Assembly: GCA_003645645.1 (NCBI GenBank)
Contig: QNBH01000008.1
Location: 1-42,388 of the forward strand
DNA: 42,388 nucleotides
Direction of reading: 5' to 3'
Source of the DNA: Spirochaetota bacterium
GTDB taxonomy: Bacteria; Spirochaetota; Spirochaetia; SPDA01; B32-G16
Shown: positions 16,886-26,379 of the stretch, one piece after another
How the letters are laid out: each line of letters opens with the position of its first letter
How positions within the stretch are numbered: position 1 is the stretch's first letter
Program-made: the position numbers and the translations under genes
The notes under the pieces: generated by a model
Databases searched by the model: none
The model's input: only the letters and a program-made list of their open reading frames with translations
Told to the model about the DNA's origin: nothing

Positions 16886-18046
16886 ATGGATATAAAAGAA
16901 CTCGTAAAAAAAGAGAGAGAGCGTATTGTTCAAATCAGGCGCGACCTTCACCGTATTCCCGAACCTGGTTTCAAGGAGAAAAAAACATCCAAATATATTG
17001 TGGATTATATAAACCGGCTGGGTTTTTCTGCAAAATCTGAAATTGCCGGCACGGGGGTTATGGCATTACTCGAAACTTCCAGACCCGGCAAAACGCTCAT
17101 GTTCAGGGCGGATATGGATGCGCTTCCCATAGAAGAACGGACTGGACTGCCCTTTTCTTCCGTCCATCCCGGGTTCATGCACGCCTGTGGTCATGACGGT
17201 CATTCGGCGATGGTACTGGGCGCTTTCACCATTCTATCTCAAATGAGTGATAGACTTAAGGGGAGTGTTAAATTTGTGTTTCAACCTGCAGAGGAGGATC
17301 CCGGAGGTGCAAAGCCGATGATAGAGGCAGGGGTGATGGAGAATCCAGGGGTGGATTATGTTGCAGGTTGTCATCTCTGGCCCTTCATCCCCGAAGGAAA
17401 GGTGGGGGTAAGGGCAGGAGCCGTCATGGCGGCAATGGACAGGTTTGATCTGGAGATCAGGGGAAAGGGAGGTCATGGAGCGATGCCTCATCTGTGTGTG
17501 GATGCCCTGGAAGTGGGAACCCAGGTGGTAAGTGCACTACAGCGTCTTGTAAGCCGCAAAAATAATCCTCTTAAACCTGTGGTACTTACGGTGGGGAGTT
17601 TTCACTCTGGAGAAGCTTTTAATGTAATTTCCGATAAAGCCGTGATGAGCGGTACCACCAGGGCTTTCGACTACGATGTTTGGCATAACTGGCACAAAAA
17701 TATGGAAACCGTTATTAAAGGGATCTGTGAAGCATCGGGGGCACAATACCTGTTCGATTATAAGCGAGGACATCCCCCTGTCGTAAATCATCCCGAGATG
17801 GCGGAGCTGGTAAGAGAATGCGCCGTTGAGGTGGTAGGATCCGATAATGTTATAGAAGCTGACCCGACAATGGGTGGAGAAGATATGGCGTATTTTCTTG
17901 AAAGGGCTAAGGGTTGTTACTTTTTTCTTGGTACAGGTTTTGAGGGATGTTCCCTGCTTCACAGTTCCGGATTTAATTTCAATGAGGAGGTACTGCTTTC
18001 GGGTGTAGAAATATATTTACGTCTTGCCCTTAAACTGCTTTCATAG
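16886..18046 (+). CDS. M20D family amidohydrolase/peptidase
   Basis: 386 residues, typical of the IAA-amino-acid hydrolase/hippuricase/N-acetyl-diaminopimelate deacetylase group. Metal ligand motifs: FRADMDALPI, HACGHDGH, QPAEE with catalytic Glu pair, AGCHLWP, and the C-terminal LHSSGFNFNE (commonly HxxxFDFDE). A central dimerisation domain is present (RFDLEIRGKGGHGAMPH). It removes an acyl group from an N-acyl amino acid or related amide in the cytoplasm. It stands between the PIN gene and the ketosynthase; whether it processes an acyl-amino product of the nearby lipid genes cannot be told. Confidence 0.88.
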   Translation: MDIKELVKKERERIVQIRRDLHRIPEPGFKEKKTSKYIVDYINRLGFSAKSEIAGTGVMALLETSRPGKTLMFRADMDALPIEERTGLPFSSVHPGFMHACGHDGHSAMVLGAFTILSQMSDRLKGSVKFVFQPAEEDPGGAKPMIEAGVMENPGVDYVAGCHLWPFIPEGKVGVRAGAVMAAMDRFDLEIRGKGGHGAMPHLCVDALEVGTQVVSALQRLVSRKNNPLKPVVLTVGSFHSGEAFNVISDKAVMSGTTRAFDYDVWHNWHKNMETVIKGICEASGAQYLFDYKRGHPPVVNHPEMAELVRECAVEVVGSDNVIEADPTMGGEDMAYFLERAKGCYFFLGTGFEGCSLLHSSGFNFNEEVLLSGVEIYLRLALKLLS

Positions 18047-18139
18047 AGCAGGAATAGGTAGATTAAGACCTTGACAACAGGAACATTTATCTGTTGAATT
18101 CTCCCGCAAATTGGTATCAATTTACCGGACTAAAGCAAT

Positions 18140-18163
18140 AGTATTTCCGGTATTAGAAATACT
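18140..18163. repeat. 8-bp inverted repeat upstream of ketosynthase
   Basis: AGTATTTC (18140-18147) and GAAATACT (18156-18163) are a perfect inverted repeat with an 8-base spacer, ending 17 bases before the GTG start. It could be an operator or an RNA hairpin near the ribosome binding site. The remaining 134-base gap shows nothing else. Confidence 0.4.
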
Positions 18164-18180
18164 TCAAGAAAGGGGTTTCA

Positions 18181-19428
18181 GTGTATAACAATAGAAGGGT
18201 AGTTATTACCGGCCTTGGTACCATAAACCCGATCGGAAACAATATTAAGGAATACTGGGACAATTTACAAAAGGGTAAATCCGGTGTAAGGCTGGCGAAA
18301 AATGTTGATTTAAGCGATTATTACGTCAAAATAGCCGGAGAAATAGATCTTCCCGATGTTTCTCAATACTTCCGATCCAAGAGAGACCTGAAGAGGCTCG
18401 ATCGCTATATTATACTTGGTCATGTAGCAGGATGCCAATCAATAGAGGATTCAGGGGTGGAAATACAAAAAGCACCTGAGCGTTACGGGACGTTGATTGG
18501 CGTGGGAAAGGCAGGGCTTCTTTCCCACTGGGCTAATATACCGAGGATATACAACGATGGCATGCACTCCTGTCCTCCTTATTACATAGTTAGTGGTATT
18601 CCTAATACAGGAACTGCCTTCTTGGCCAAAGAGTGGGGGCTCCGTGGTCCATCATTTACAGTAAGTTCTGCATGCGCAACCAGCAATCATGCCATCGGCT
18701 TAGCAGTAACTCTAATTAAAAGCGGGATGGCCGATGCCATGTTCGTAGGAGGGGCAGAAGCTATTATAACCAGACCCGCTTTTGCAGCATTCGGAAACAT
18801 AATGGCCATTTCCGACCGAAACGATTCACCGGAAACCGCAAGCAGGCCTTTCGATGTTGACCGTAATGGTTTTGTAATAAGTGAAGGAGCGGGTGTTCTG
18901 TGCATTGAAGAACTGGAGCATGCCCTTAAAAGAGATGCCCATATTTATTGTGAGATAACAGGAGTGGGTTTCTCCTGTGATGCATACGACATGGTCGCCC
19001 CCCATCCGGAAGGCAGGGGAGCATCCCAATCGATGGAAATGGCGCTAAACTCTGCACAACTTAATCCGGAAGATATCGGACTAATAAATTGCCACGGTAC
19101 CTCTACTCCCATTGGAGACAAGGTGGAAAGTGATGCAATAATTAAGAGCTTTGGTAATTACGGTACAAAGGTTCCAGCCCACAGTACAAAATCAATGACC
19201 GGTCATATGATAGGTGCAGCAGGTGCAGCAGAGGCAATAGCCGCCATCATGGTCTATGAAAAGGGAGTCGTCCATCCTTCTATTAATATCTTCAATCAGG
19301 ATCCGGAAATAAGGCTGAATGTGGTAAAGGAACCTATGGAGAATAAAAAAATAAATCATATACTATCGAACGGATTCGGATTCGGAGGGCAAAACGCTTC
19401 GATAGTTTTATCTCGATTCAGAGGTTAG
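18181..19428 (+). CDS. beta-ketoacyl-ACP synthase, FabF-like
   Basis: 415 residues, full-length condensing enzyme. Catalytic set complete: Cys165 in SSACATSNH, His305 in NCHGTSTP, Lys337 and His342 in TKSMTGHMIG. It extends an acyl-ACP with malonyl-ACP by two carbons. GTG start with AAGGGG 6 bases before. The gene is alone, with no malonyltransferase, reductase or ACP adjacent as in a primary fab operon. It is 17 kb from a second ketosynthase in the beta-branching cluster, and a Sfp-type PPTase is nearby. It may be a specialised synthase working with that cluster, or a spare FabF; I favour the former only weakly. Confidence 0.9.
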   Translation: MYNNRRVVITGLGTINPIGNNIKEYWDNLQKGKSGVRLAKNVDLSDYYVKIAGEIDLPDVSQYFRSKRDLKRLDRYIILGHVAGCQSIEDSGVEIQKAPERYGTLIGVGKAGLLSHWANIPRIYNDGMHSCPPYYIVSGIPNTGTAFLAKEWGLRGPSFTVSSACATSNHAIGLAVTLIKSGMADAMFVGGAEAIITRPAFAAFGNIMAISDRNDSPETASRPFDVDRNGFVISEGAGVLCIEELEHALKRDAHIYCEITGVGFSCDAYDMVAPHPEGRGASQSMEMALNSAQLNPEDIGLINCHGTSTPIGDKVESDAIIKSFGNYGTKVPAHSTKSMTGHMIGAAGAAEAIAAIMVYEKGVVHPSINIFNQDPEIRLNVVKEPMENKKINHILSNGFGFGGQNASIVLSRFRG

Positions 19429-19443
19429 GCATGTAACATGTTG

Positions 19444-20493
19444 CTAAAACCCGACTTCTCTTCCCTCTCTGTGGGATTTATATATCCCCTCGAGTATAAT
19501 TCTTAGAATATTTAACCCGCTTTCAGCAGTGGTGCCTTCATCCTGCTTCTCTTTCCCCCTGATGCATGAAATGAAATGGGCAAGCTCGTTTTTGTAACCC
19601 AGAGAGGCGTGTTCATCCACTGCAGGTTTGGTCCATCCGTGGGTAAAATCTGCCTTTTCCACGGCGTAACCGTACCCTTTCCTGGAGTAGGCCGTTATGG
19701 GGCTGCCGAAGGTAAGATCTATCCTTAAAAGTCCTTCTGAACCGTATATCTCTACAAAGCTGTCCATTCCACCTGTGGTAATGTAGTTTCCTTCCACCGA
19801 TACTTTTACTCCGTTTTTATAGGTAAGGATCCCTATCCCCCAGTCTTCTCCTTCAAAGTTTTTGTGTAAAAGATTATTCTCGCCTCCATCGGAACACCTT
19901 CCCATTATTTTTTCGGGCATTCCCAGAAGAGAGTAAAAAAAGCCGATAGGATGTACTGCCAGGTGTATCATGGCCCCGCCGCCGCAGTATTTTAATTTCT
20001 GCGCATAGATGGAATGGGAGCCACTGTGGCACTCTTTACCCCGATAGTAGAGTGGCTCCCCGATCCCTCCTTCTGCGATTATTTCTTTAGCCCTTACCAG
20101 AGCAGGGGCAAAAATCCAGTCTTCTGCATAGAAGAACATCCTGCCGGTTGTTTTTTGAGTTTCCACGACTCTTTTACCATCTTCTATGGTTACAGCAAAT
20201 GGCTTCTCACATATAACATGCTTCCCTGCCTTCATGGCTTCAACGGCTACTTCGGTATGCATATAATTTGGAAGGCAGATATCCACAACATCGATATCGG
20301 GATCCTCCAGCATGCTCCTGTAGTCGGTATACCCCTTGGGAATTCTGAATCTTTCCTGGAAACTCTCCAGAACCTGCTCGTTTCTGCTGGAAACGGCGAT
20401 AACTTCCGCATCGTCTATCTCTTTAAGACACTCTCCGTGAAACTCTCCTGCAAACTTAGCTCCAATTATGCCAACATTTATTTTTAAAGCCAC
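19444..20493 (-). CDS. Gfo/Idh/MocA family NAD(P)-dependent oxidoreductase
   Basis: 349 residues, standard length. N-terminal Rossmann fold (VGIIGAKFAGEFH), the EKPFAV cofactor/catalytic motif near residue 97, and the C-terminal domain with GGGAMIHLAVHPIGF holding the usual Asp/His-type proton relay region. Enzymes of this family oxidise or reduce a hydroxyl on sugars, inositols or related compounds. GTG start with GGAGGAGGAG before it. Last gene of the operon that runs from livH; so it probably acts on a product of the imported substrate. It ends 15 bases from the convergent ketosynthase. Confidence 0.88.
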   Translation of the reverse strand: MALKINVGIIGAKFAGEFHGECLKEIDDAEVIAVSSRNEQVLESFQERFRIPKGYTDYRSMLEDPDIDVVDICLPNYMHTEVAVEAMKAGKHVICEKPFAVTIEDGKRVVETQKTTGRMFFYAEDWIFAPALVRAKEIIAEGGIGEPLYYRGKECHSGSHSIYAQKLKYCGGGAMIHLAVHPIGFFYSLLGMPEKIMGRCSDGGENNLLHKNFEGEDWGIGILTYKNGVKVSVEGNYITTGGMDSFVEIYGSEGLLRIDLTFGSPITAYSRKGYGYAVEKADFTHGWTKPAVDEHASLGYKNELAHFISCIRGKEKQDEGTTAESGLNILRIILEGIYKSHREGREVGF

Positions 20494-20513
20494 GACTCTC
20501 CTCCTCCAATCAT

Positions 20514-21722
20514 TTACTTCTTAACCATTGTAATAGCACCTCGAACACATAAGTCAATACAGGTAGAGCAGCCGGTGCATTCATCCGGATCAATTACAGT
20601 AGTCGTATCTCCAGGATGGGTTATGGCACTACAGTGGCCGATATTCCAGCACAACCCACAGGCATTGCACCGCTCCTTCTCCACTACCGCGTATCCTTCG
20701 TGGATCCTCAATTCAGCGGCAGAGGCAATATTTTTTAGAAGCAAATCTCTGAAATCTCCTATCTTTCTGTACCCCATCTCCTGCATATATTTTTCTAGCT
20801 CCTCCAATAGTGAAGGCATCCAGTCGAATCCCCTGATTATTGTCTCTGTACAGATCCAGATCGCATCGGCTCCAACCATTATCTGCCGGACAGCACTCTG
20901 CAGATCCGTAACTCCACCGGAGCCGATTACAAAGGGTTCTTTACCCAGATAATAGCGCATCTCGTAAGTATCTCTTAATGCCAGCGGCCTTATCCACGGG
21001 CCAGAAAGACAGCCAAGGGTAATCTGATCCTGCAACCTGTAGATAGATTTCATGGGCTCATATATATCGATATCCGGTATTCCAAGCCTGTTTGCAGTGC
21101 TTCCCACCGCTGCTGCTCCGGCCTGTATGGAAGCGTAGGCCGCCTGTGCTATTTTACCACCCTCGGGAGTTAGCTTGACTATAATGGGGATATTTACCGC
21201 ATCCACAATAAGCTTTACCACCCCGGGTAGCTGTTTGAGGTCGGACCCCAGAGTGGCACCCGTAGCCTTTGTAGAAGGCTCCCCGGTAGTGGTAAGATTA
21301 AAGGACATATTCGGACAGCACATGTTAAGCTCTATGGCCTGGGCACCGGCATCTTCGAACCTCTTCGCAAGCACTGCCCATCCCTCATGCTCCTCTCCGT
21401 CGTAGGTTATGGTGGGGAAAATTACCATCTCTTTGGCTACTTTCCGTGCCTGCTCCAGAAGCTTCAGGGATTGATCGGCCGTAAGTCGGGTTTCTGCGGT
21501 AAAAATGTGAATCTTCTGACGTCTCAGCCATCTGTACCTCGGAGGTAGATTGATGTAAGGAGCAGGATCAATGGCAAGCTTTATGGATGCTCCCCCCCAT
21601 CCATTATCTTCTGCCTTTCGAATCTGTTCCAGGTTCTTCATCGTGGGGCCTGCTCCTACGATGAAAGGATTCCTTAGAGTAAGGTTACCCATTTTAACCG
21701 ATAAATCCACTGCCTGTGTCAT
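20514..21722 (-). CDS. PreA-like dihydroorotate/dihydropyrimidine dehydrogenase-type flavoprotein with two 4Fe-4S sites
   Basis: 402 residues. Residues about 8-320 form an FMN-binding barrel of the dihydroorotate dehydrogenase/PreA class (NPFIVGAGPT, IELNMCCPNMSFNL, IVKLTPEGG, GSGGVTDLQSAVRQIMVGAD). The C-terminal 60 residues carry two ferredoxin clusters, CNACGLC...C and CTGCSTCIDLC. PreA normally pairs with PreT, which brings electrons from NAD(P)H; no PreT gene is near. The position between an MttB-type methyltransferase and a Gfo/Idh enzyme argues against a role in pyrimidine breakdown and for oxidation or reduction of a product of the imported compound. GGAGG 9 bases upstream supports the start. 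Confidence 0.85.
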   Translation of the reverse strand: MTQAVDLSVKMGNLTLRNPFIVGAGPTMKNLEQIRKAEDNGWGGASIKLAIDPAPYINLPPRYRWLRRQKIHIFTAETRLTADQSLKLLEQARKVAKEMVIFPTITYDGEEHEGWAVLAKRFEDAGAQAIELNMCCPNMSFNLTTTGEPSTKATGATLGSDLKQLPGVVKLIVDAVNIPIIVKLTPEGGKIAQAAYASIQAGAAAVGSTANRLGIPDIDIYEPMKSIYRLQDQITLGCLSGPWIRPLALRDTYEMRYYLGKEPFVIGSGGVTDLQSAVRQIMVGADAIWICTETIIRGFDWMPSLLEELEKYMQEMGYRKIGDFRDLLLKNIASAAELRIHEGYAVVEKERCNACGLCWNIGHCSAITHPGDTTTVIDPDECTGCSTCIDLCVRGAITMVKK

Positions 21723-21738
21723 CTATTTTATCCTCCGG

Positions 21739-23130
21739 TTAAGGAATAAGTTCTCTGTATTTATTCTCTATCCGTTTAAGCTCCCTTTTCTGCTCTTCTG
21801 AAAGAATGGGCTCTTTTTCTTCTGCGATAATATTATCTACATAATCGACAGCCCTGTGCTTGAGTGTATCCCTCTCTCCAGCTGATGATCTCTGCTTTCG
21901 TACCAGGAATCGTGGTTCAAAAACGCTTCCCCGAAAATACTTAAATGTTTTCTCCGATTGAAGGTAATCGCCTGTAATTCCAACTTTGCGTATCTCATCC
22001 AGGGAGATGGTTTCATCGTTTACCTCAAAGCCGAGTAGATACTTCCTTGTCATCCCGACTATTTCATTATCTATAACCGCCTGTACGGGAGAGATGGTCT
22101 TCTCCGATTCGAGCTGTCCCACTCCCCATATAACACTGACCTTAGCCTGGGCATGGGCCAACGCCGCCATCGCTTTCTCCAGGGCATTCTGACTGTCAAA
22201 ATGAAGCGAGTCCGTGCACATCCATGATACAGAGGGCAGGTGGTAATACCTGGCCATTTCCGCACCTGCTACAGCCAGCATTATGTTCTCCGGTCCTCCC
22301 GTTACTGCGAAGCCCGAACGCATATCCATCACATGGGCAAACCCCAGATTGAAGAAACATGGCCTTCCCTGCTCCATTACCTGATTTATCACTATGCCGC
22401 TTAAAATCTCTGCCGTTCCTACGGTTACGGTACCCGCCACTGTAACAGGTGCGGTTGCACCTGACATGGGCTCTCCGTTTACCGTACAGGGAACCCCATG
22501 ACCCGCAGTTGCCTTGAAAAGTCCCAGAGCCAGAGAAGTCCATCTCAATGGGCCGTGTGCGGTGAAACCAACACTGAAAACAGGATAATCCCTCAAGTTT
22601 CTCTCCCCTGCAAGTACCTTTCCCATCTCAACCATGGCCTCCCCGCCTTTTGGTGTGAAGGAGAGGGTTCTTAAATGTTTGGAGGTGTTTTCCGCCATAA
22701 TCCTCAAGCCCACAAAATCCCTGTGGGAAGGTTTCACATCCTCCAGGCTGGTTCCTACAACCGCATCGACCTCAGAAAGAGAATCGATGACTTTTGCAAA
22801 ATTCCCTAAATCCTTTGTTTTTATGTGGCGGAATCCCTCTCTGTCCGAGTAAAAGAGCGCTGCTCCCGTCCAGAAAAGGGGTCCACCCTCCGGAGTTACG
22901 GTCCATATATTCCCCCTCCTGTCCGCAATGGGGAAGCTCTCCGGTGCCATTCCCAGGTACTCTTCCACCATTGCTCGGGGGAAACGTACATCCATGGGAC
23001 CTCCTCCCGGTTTTGCCCCGCGTGAAAGGAGGGCGGAAACCAACTGCTCATCCTCTACCCTTACACCGGGGTTTTCCAGCAGGCTTTTCGCGGCATTATC
23101 TATAAGTTCTCTGTCATGATCTGAAAGCAT
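21739..23130 (-). CDS. MttB-superfamily (trimethylamine methyltransferase-like), non-pyrrolysine
   Basis: 463 residues. Family blocks: GPLFWTGAALFYSDREG, GTSLEDVKPSHRDF, the GFTAHGPLRWTSLALG region, EPMSGATAPVTVAGT, GGPENIMLAVAGAEMARYYHLP and SWMCTDSLHFDSQNALEKA. True trimethylamine methyltransferases read through a UAG as pyrrolysine; this gene has no internal UAG, placing it with the widespread relatives such as MtgB (glycine betaine), MtpB (proline betaine) and MtcB (carnitine). These move a methyl group from a quaternary amine to a corrinoid protein. No corrinoid protein is encoded in the window. Only 2 bases separate it from livF, so its substrate is probably what the transporter brings in. 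Confidence 0.9.
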   Translation of the reverse strand: MLSDHDRELIDNAAKSLLENPGVRVEDEQLVSALLSRGAKPGGGPMDVRFPRAMVEEYLGMAPESFPIADRRGNIWTVTPEGGPLFWTGAALFYSDREGFRHIKTKDLGNFAKVIDSLSEVDAVVGTSLEDVKPSHRDFVGLRIMAENTSKHLRTLSFTPKGGEAMVEMGKVLAGERNLRDYPVFSVGFTAHGPLRWTSLALGLFKATAGHGVPCTVNGEPMSGATAPVTVAGTVTVGTAEILSGIVINQVMEQGRPCFFNLGFAHVMDMRSGFAVTGGPENIMLAVAGAEMARYYHLPSVSWMCTDSLHFDSQNALEKAMAALAHAQAKVSVIWGVGQLESEKTISPVQAVIDNEIVGMTRKYLLGFEVNDETISLDEIRKVGITGDYLQSEKTFKYFRGSVFEPRFLVRKQRSSAGERDTLKHRAVDYVDNIIAEEKEPILSEEQKRELKRIENKYRELIP

Positions 23131-23132
23131 AA

Positions 23133-23840
23133 TTACTCCTCAATTCCGAGATAGGCCTTTTTTACTATGGGATCTTCGGCGATTCTCTTCCCCTCACCCT
23201 CCGCAACTATCCTTCCTGTTTCCAGCACATAAGCATAATCGGAAATGTTGAGGGCTTTCTGAGCATTCTGCTCTACAAGAAGAATCGTTAGACCTCGATT
23301 GTTGAGTTCTTGTATCATATTGAAAATTTCGAGTACGAGTTTGGGAGCCAGACCCAGAGAAGGTTCATCCAGCAGGAGAATCCTGGGATCGGACATGAGA
23401 GCCCTTGCTATGGCAAGCATCTGTTGTTCCCCTCCGGAGAGGGTGCCTCCGTCCTGATTTTTTCTCTCTCCGAGAACCGGGAAAAGTTCGAACATGCGTT
23501 GCATATTTTCTTCGACCTTCTCTCCCCCCTTTAATGTATATGCTCCCAGAATCAGGTTCTCCTGTACCGTTATGGAAGGGAAAATCCTCCTGCCCTCCGG
23601 TACCTGGACTATGCCTTTCTTTACTATTTCTTGTGGGGGAATAAGAAGACTCTCACCATCCAGTTTTACATTGCCTCCGGAAGGGATTACCATACCGCTT
23701 ATGGTGTTTATTGTTGTGGATTTACCCGCACCGTTGGCTCCAACCAGCCCTACAATCTTTCCGTCAGGGATGGTTATGGAAACATTATCCAGGGCGGTGA
23801 TTCCACCGTAGCAGACAGTGAGGTTCTCAACCACAAGCAT
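23133..23840 (-). CDS. livF: ABC transporter ATP-binding protein, LivF family
   Basis: 235 residues. Walker A VGANGAGKST, signature LSGGEQQMLAIARALM, Walker B ILLLDEPSLGLAP and switch His region replaced by the family's LLVEQNAQKAL. EGRRIFPSITVQENL is typical of LivF. With LivG it powers import by the LivHM permease of the hydrophobic amino acid (HAAT) class, which also carries amides, urea and betaine-like compounds. Confidence 0.93.
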   Translation of the reverse strand: MLVVENLTVCYGGITALDNVSITIPDGKIVGLVGANGAGKSTTINTISGMVIPSGGNVKLDGESLLIPPQEIVKKGIVQVPEGRRIFPSITVQENLILGAYTLKGGEKVEENMQRMFELFPVLGERKNQDGGTLSGGEQQMLAIARALMSDPRILLLDEPSLGLAPKLVLEIFNMIQELNNRGLTILLVEQNAQKALNISDYAYVLETGRIVAEGEGKRIAEDPIVKKAYLGIEE

Positions 23841-23845
23841 GGCCG

Positions 23846-24610
23846 CTAAACCTCTTCACCAAGGTATGCCTGAAGTACCTCCGGATTTTTCTTTATCTCT
23901 TCCGGTTTTCCCTCTGCAATTTTCAGCCCGAAATCGAGCACATGAATTTTACTGCAAATATTCATAACCAGTTCCATGTGATGTTCTACAATTATAATCG
24001 AAAGTCTCTTCTCTTCTTTTATTTTATATATCAGTTCTATCAAGTTGTGAATTTCTCTGGGGTTTAGCCCCGCAGCAGGCTCATCGAGAAGAAGAAGGGA
24101 AGGTTCGAGCATGAGTGCTCTTGCCAGCTCAAGCCTCCTCTGAAGCCCATAGGGAAGACTATCGGGGCGTTGCATTGAGTATTTCTCAAGGTGAAAGTAT
24201 GAAAGGTAAGAACGGGCTATCTTTTCTAACCTTTTCTCCTGAGAGACCACCCGTGGCAATCTAAACATCTCCTCCCATGTACTGTACGAGAGCCTGGTGC
24301 CTCCAGCCATCATAAGGTTTTCCAGTACATTTAAATTGTGAAAAAGGCGGATGTTCTGGAAGGTCCTGGCGATGCCAAGCCTCGTTATACAGTGTGAGGG
24401 CAGGCTTGTTATCTCGGTTCCATCAAAGAAAATACGCCCGGAATCGAGTGGTTGCACCCCTGTAATTAAATTGAAGGCCGTGGTTTTACCGGCACCATTC
24501 GGGCCTATTATCCCCGAAATCTCCTCTCTTCCCTGCACCATGGAGAAGTCCTTAACCGCGGCTACTCCTCCGAAGCTCTTGGAAATGGAATCCACTTCAA
24601 GAAGAGCCAT
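23846..24610 (-). CDS. livG: ABC transporter ATP-binding protein, LivG family
   Basis: 254 residues. Walker A GPNGAGKTT, the LivG-type signature LPYGLQRRLELARALM, Walker B LLLLDEPAAGLNP and IIIVEHHMELVM. GIARTFQNIRLFHNLNVLENL is characteristic of LivG. I choose the ATG at 24610, preceded by GGAAGG; an in-frame TTG lies 6 bases upstream. It overlaps the livM stop region and is followed 5 bases later by livF. Confidence 0.93.
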   Translation of the reverse strand: MALLEVDSISKSFGGVAAVKDFSMVQGREEISGIIGPNGAGKTTAFNLITGVQPLDSGRIFFDGTEITSLPSHCITRLGIARTFQNIRLFHNLNVLENLMMAGGTRLSYSTWEEMFRLPRVVSQEKRLEKIARSYLSYFHLEKYSMQRPDSLPYGLQRRLELARALMLEPSLLLLDEPAAGLNPREIHNLIELIYKIKEEKRLSIIIVEHHMELVMNICSKIHVLDFGLKIAEGKPEEIKKNPEVLQAYLGEEV

Positions 24611-24612
24611 CT

Positions 24613-25485
24613 TCAATCCTTCCCCTTACGCGGTGCGGTGTGGAAAGATGGCAGGATTCCCAACCATCGTAAGGATAATTCCCAATTTCCGAAAAGACCT
24701 CTGTGTCGGAAAATGACTATTACGATCACAAGAAGGGCAAGTATCACATCTCGCCACACGCTTGCAAACCTGAAAACCTCGCCGAAAGTATAATATAAAA
24801 TAGAAGTTAAAAAAACTCCGGAGAGGCTGTTTAATCCACCTACAAACACGATAACTATAAGCTTTGCAGACTCGAGCCAGTCGAAAAGGTTAGGTTCTAT
24901 AAACATTATATTAAAGGCATAGAGGGCTCCTCCGTATGAGCATATTACAGAGGCAAGAACAAACACCTTCATCTTGTGCCCGTACACGTTTACTCCCATT
25001 GACTGAGCGGCAAGTTCATCATCCCGAATGGCGATACAGTTCCTTCCGAAACGGCCGCCTTTTAAATTGCCGATCAGGAAAACAATGATTACCATGGAAA
25101 CAGCAATCATGGGCAGGCCCACCAGTTTAGGCATACCAGCCACCCCGAGAGCACCACCTGTCAGTTGAGCCGTCCAGAGGAGAAGAGCCCTCACCATTTC
25201 GCTGAACCCAAAGGTAACCAGCAGGAAGTAATCCCGTCTCAATTTGAGAGTAGGCAGCCCTACTATAATACCTCCCACCACTCCCATGAGTACCGCCAGA
25301 AGAGTTGCCAGTGGAAAGGGGAAACCGAAACGGAGGTAGGTAATCGAAGCAGTATATGCGCCAAGCGAGATAAATGCACCCTGACCGAGAGAGAAGAGAC
25401 CGGTTAGCCCGGTCATAAGGTATATTCCCATAACAAAAATTGAGTAAAGCAGGGTTACCTCTGCTACTTTTGCATAAAAAGCCAT
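24613..25485 (-). CDS. livM: branched-chain amino acid-type ABC permease, LivM family
   Basis: 290 residues with about eight or nine membrane helices. Family motifs: TGLTGLFSLGQGAFISLGAY near the start and the cytoplasmic EAA-like loop AIRDDELAAQSMGVN, then VFVGGLNSLSGV. One half of the inner-membrane channel, paired with the LivH protein encoded 9 bases upstream. Confidence 0.92.
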   Translation of the reverse strand: MAFYAKVAEVTLLYSIFVMGIYLMTGLTGLFSLGQGAFISLGAYTASITYLRFGFPFPLATLLAVLMGVVGGIIVGLPTLKLRRDYFLLVTFGFSEMVRALLLWTAQLTGGALGVAGMPKLVGLPMIAVSMVIIVFLIGNLKGGRFGRNCIAIRDDELAAQSMGVNVYGHKMKVFVLASVICSYGGALYAFNIMFIEPNLFDWLESAKLIVIVFVGGLNSLSGVFLTSILYYTFGEVFRFASVWRDVILALLVIVIVIFRHRGLFGNWELSLRWLGILPSFHTAPRKGKD

Positions 25486-25494
25486 GCTAAAACC

Positions 25495-26379
25495 TTATGC
25501 CTTTATAGTGTATAATTTTCCTGCAATACCCTGCGGACGAACGAGAAGGAGAATTATTATACCTGCATAGATAACAATTGGTGTAACGGCAGCTCCGAGC
25601 TCTGCAATAAGCAGAGATTCCACTACCCCGAGCAGTACACCTGCAATGCCACCTCCTGTAAGACTACCCATTCCGCCTACAATGGCTGCAATTATCCCCT
25701 TTAATATAAAACTTCCAATAAAGGGTGTTACCGTATAGGTCATACCGAGAAAATAGCCTGTTATTCCGGCGAGCACTCCTGCAATGAAAAAAGTAATAGA
25801 AATTATAAAATCTGTATTTATTCCCATGAGTGAAGGAGTCCAGATATCCGAAGAAGCCGCTCTGATGGCAATCCCCTGTTTGGTCTTTCTTAAGAAAAGT
25901 GTCAGCCCCAGGAGCACAAGTGCTGAAATAAAAAGCATCATCAGATAGGTCTTTGAAACCACCAGTCTGCCGATATGAAGGGCGGTTTTTTTTATAAACT
26001 CCGGATAGGGGTAATAATCGTATCCCCATAAAGCAGAGAAGAACTGCTGTACGAGCATGGCTACGGTGATTGAGTTAACAAAAAAATAGGTTAGAGGCCT
26101 GCCCTTGATTCTAATAGGTCTGAAAACAAGCTTCTCTACCAGAACACCAACCACGCCACCCAGAAGAGTTGTTGCAAGAAGAGTTATCCAGAGGCTGCCT
26201 GCTACCCTGGTAGCTAAAAAGTAACCGAGGTAGGCACAGATAGCCACCACTCCTCCGTGAGAGAAGTTGGAGAACTTTAAGACGTTAAAAATGATACCGA
26301 AGCCTACTGCCATCAGGGCATAGACTCCCCCAAGAGAGATACCGTTTATCAACTGCTGGAAAAAGATATTTAAATTCAT
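25495..26379 (-). CDS. livH: branched-chain amino acid-type ABC permease, LivH family
   Basis: 294 residues, about eight helices. Motifs: LINGISLGGVYALMAVGFGI at the N-terminus, the loop AIRAASSDIWTPSLMGIN, AIVGGMGSLTGG and LLLVRPQGIAG at the C-terminal end. First gene of the leftward operon livH-livM-livG-livF-mttB-like-preA-like-Gfo/Idh, all with gaps of 20 bases or less. The 153-base space to the right holds the divergent start of the binding-protein gene. Confidence 0.93.
   Translation of the reverse strand: MNLNIFFQQLINGISLGGVYALMAVGFGIIFNVLKFSNFSHGGVVAICAYLGYFLATRVAGSLWITLLATTLLGGVVGVLVEKLVFRPIRIKGRPLTYFFVNSITVAMLVQQFFSALWGYDYYPYPEFIKKTALHIGRLVVSKTYLMMLFISALVLLGLTLFLRKTKQGIAIRAASSDIWTPSLMGINTDFIISITFFIAGVLAGITGYFLGMTYTVTPFIGSFILKGIIAAIVGGMGSLTGGGIAGVLLGVVESLLIAELGAAVTPIVIYAGIIILLLVRPQGIAGKLYTIKA

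Noticed and set aside
21739-23130. Pyrrolysine-containing trimethylamine methyltransferase
   Set aside because: There is no in-frame UAG; the gene is continuous and belongs to the non-pyrrolysine branch.
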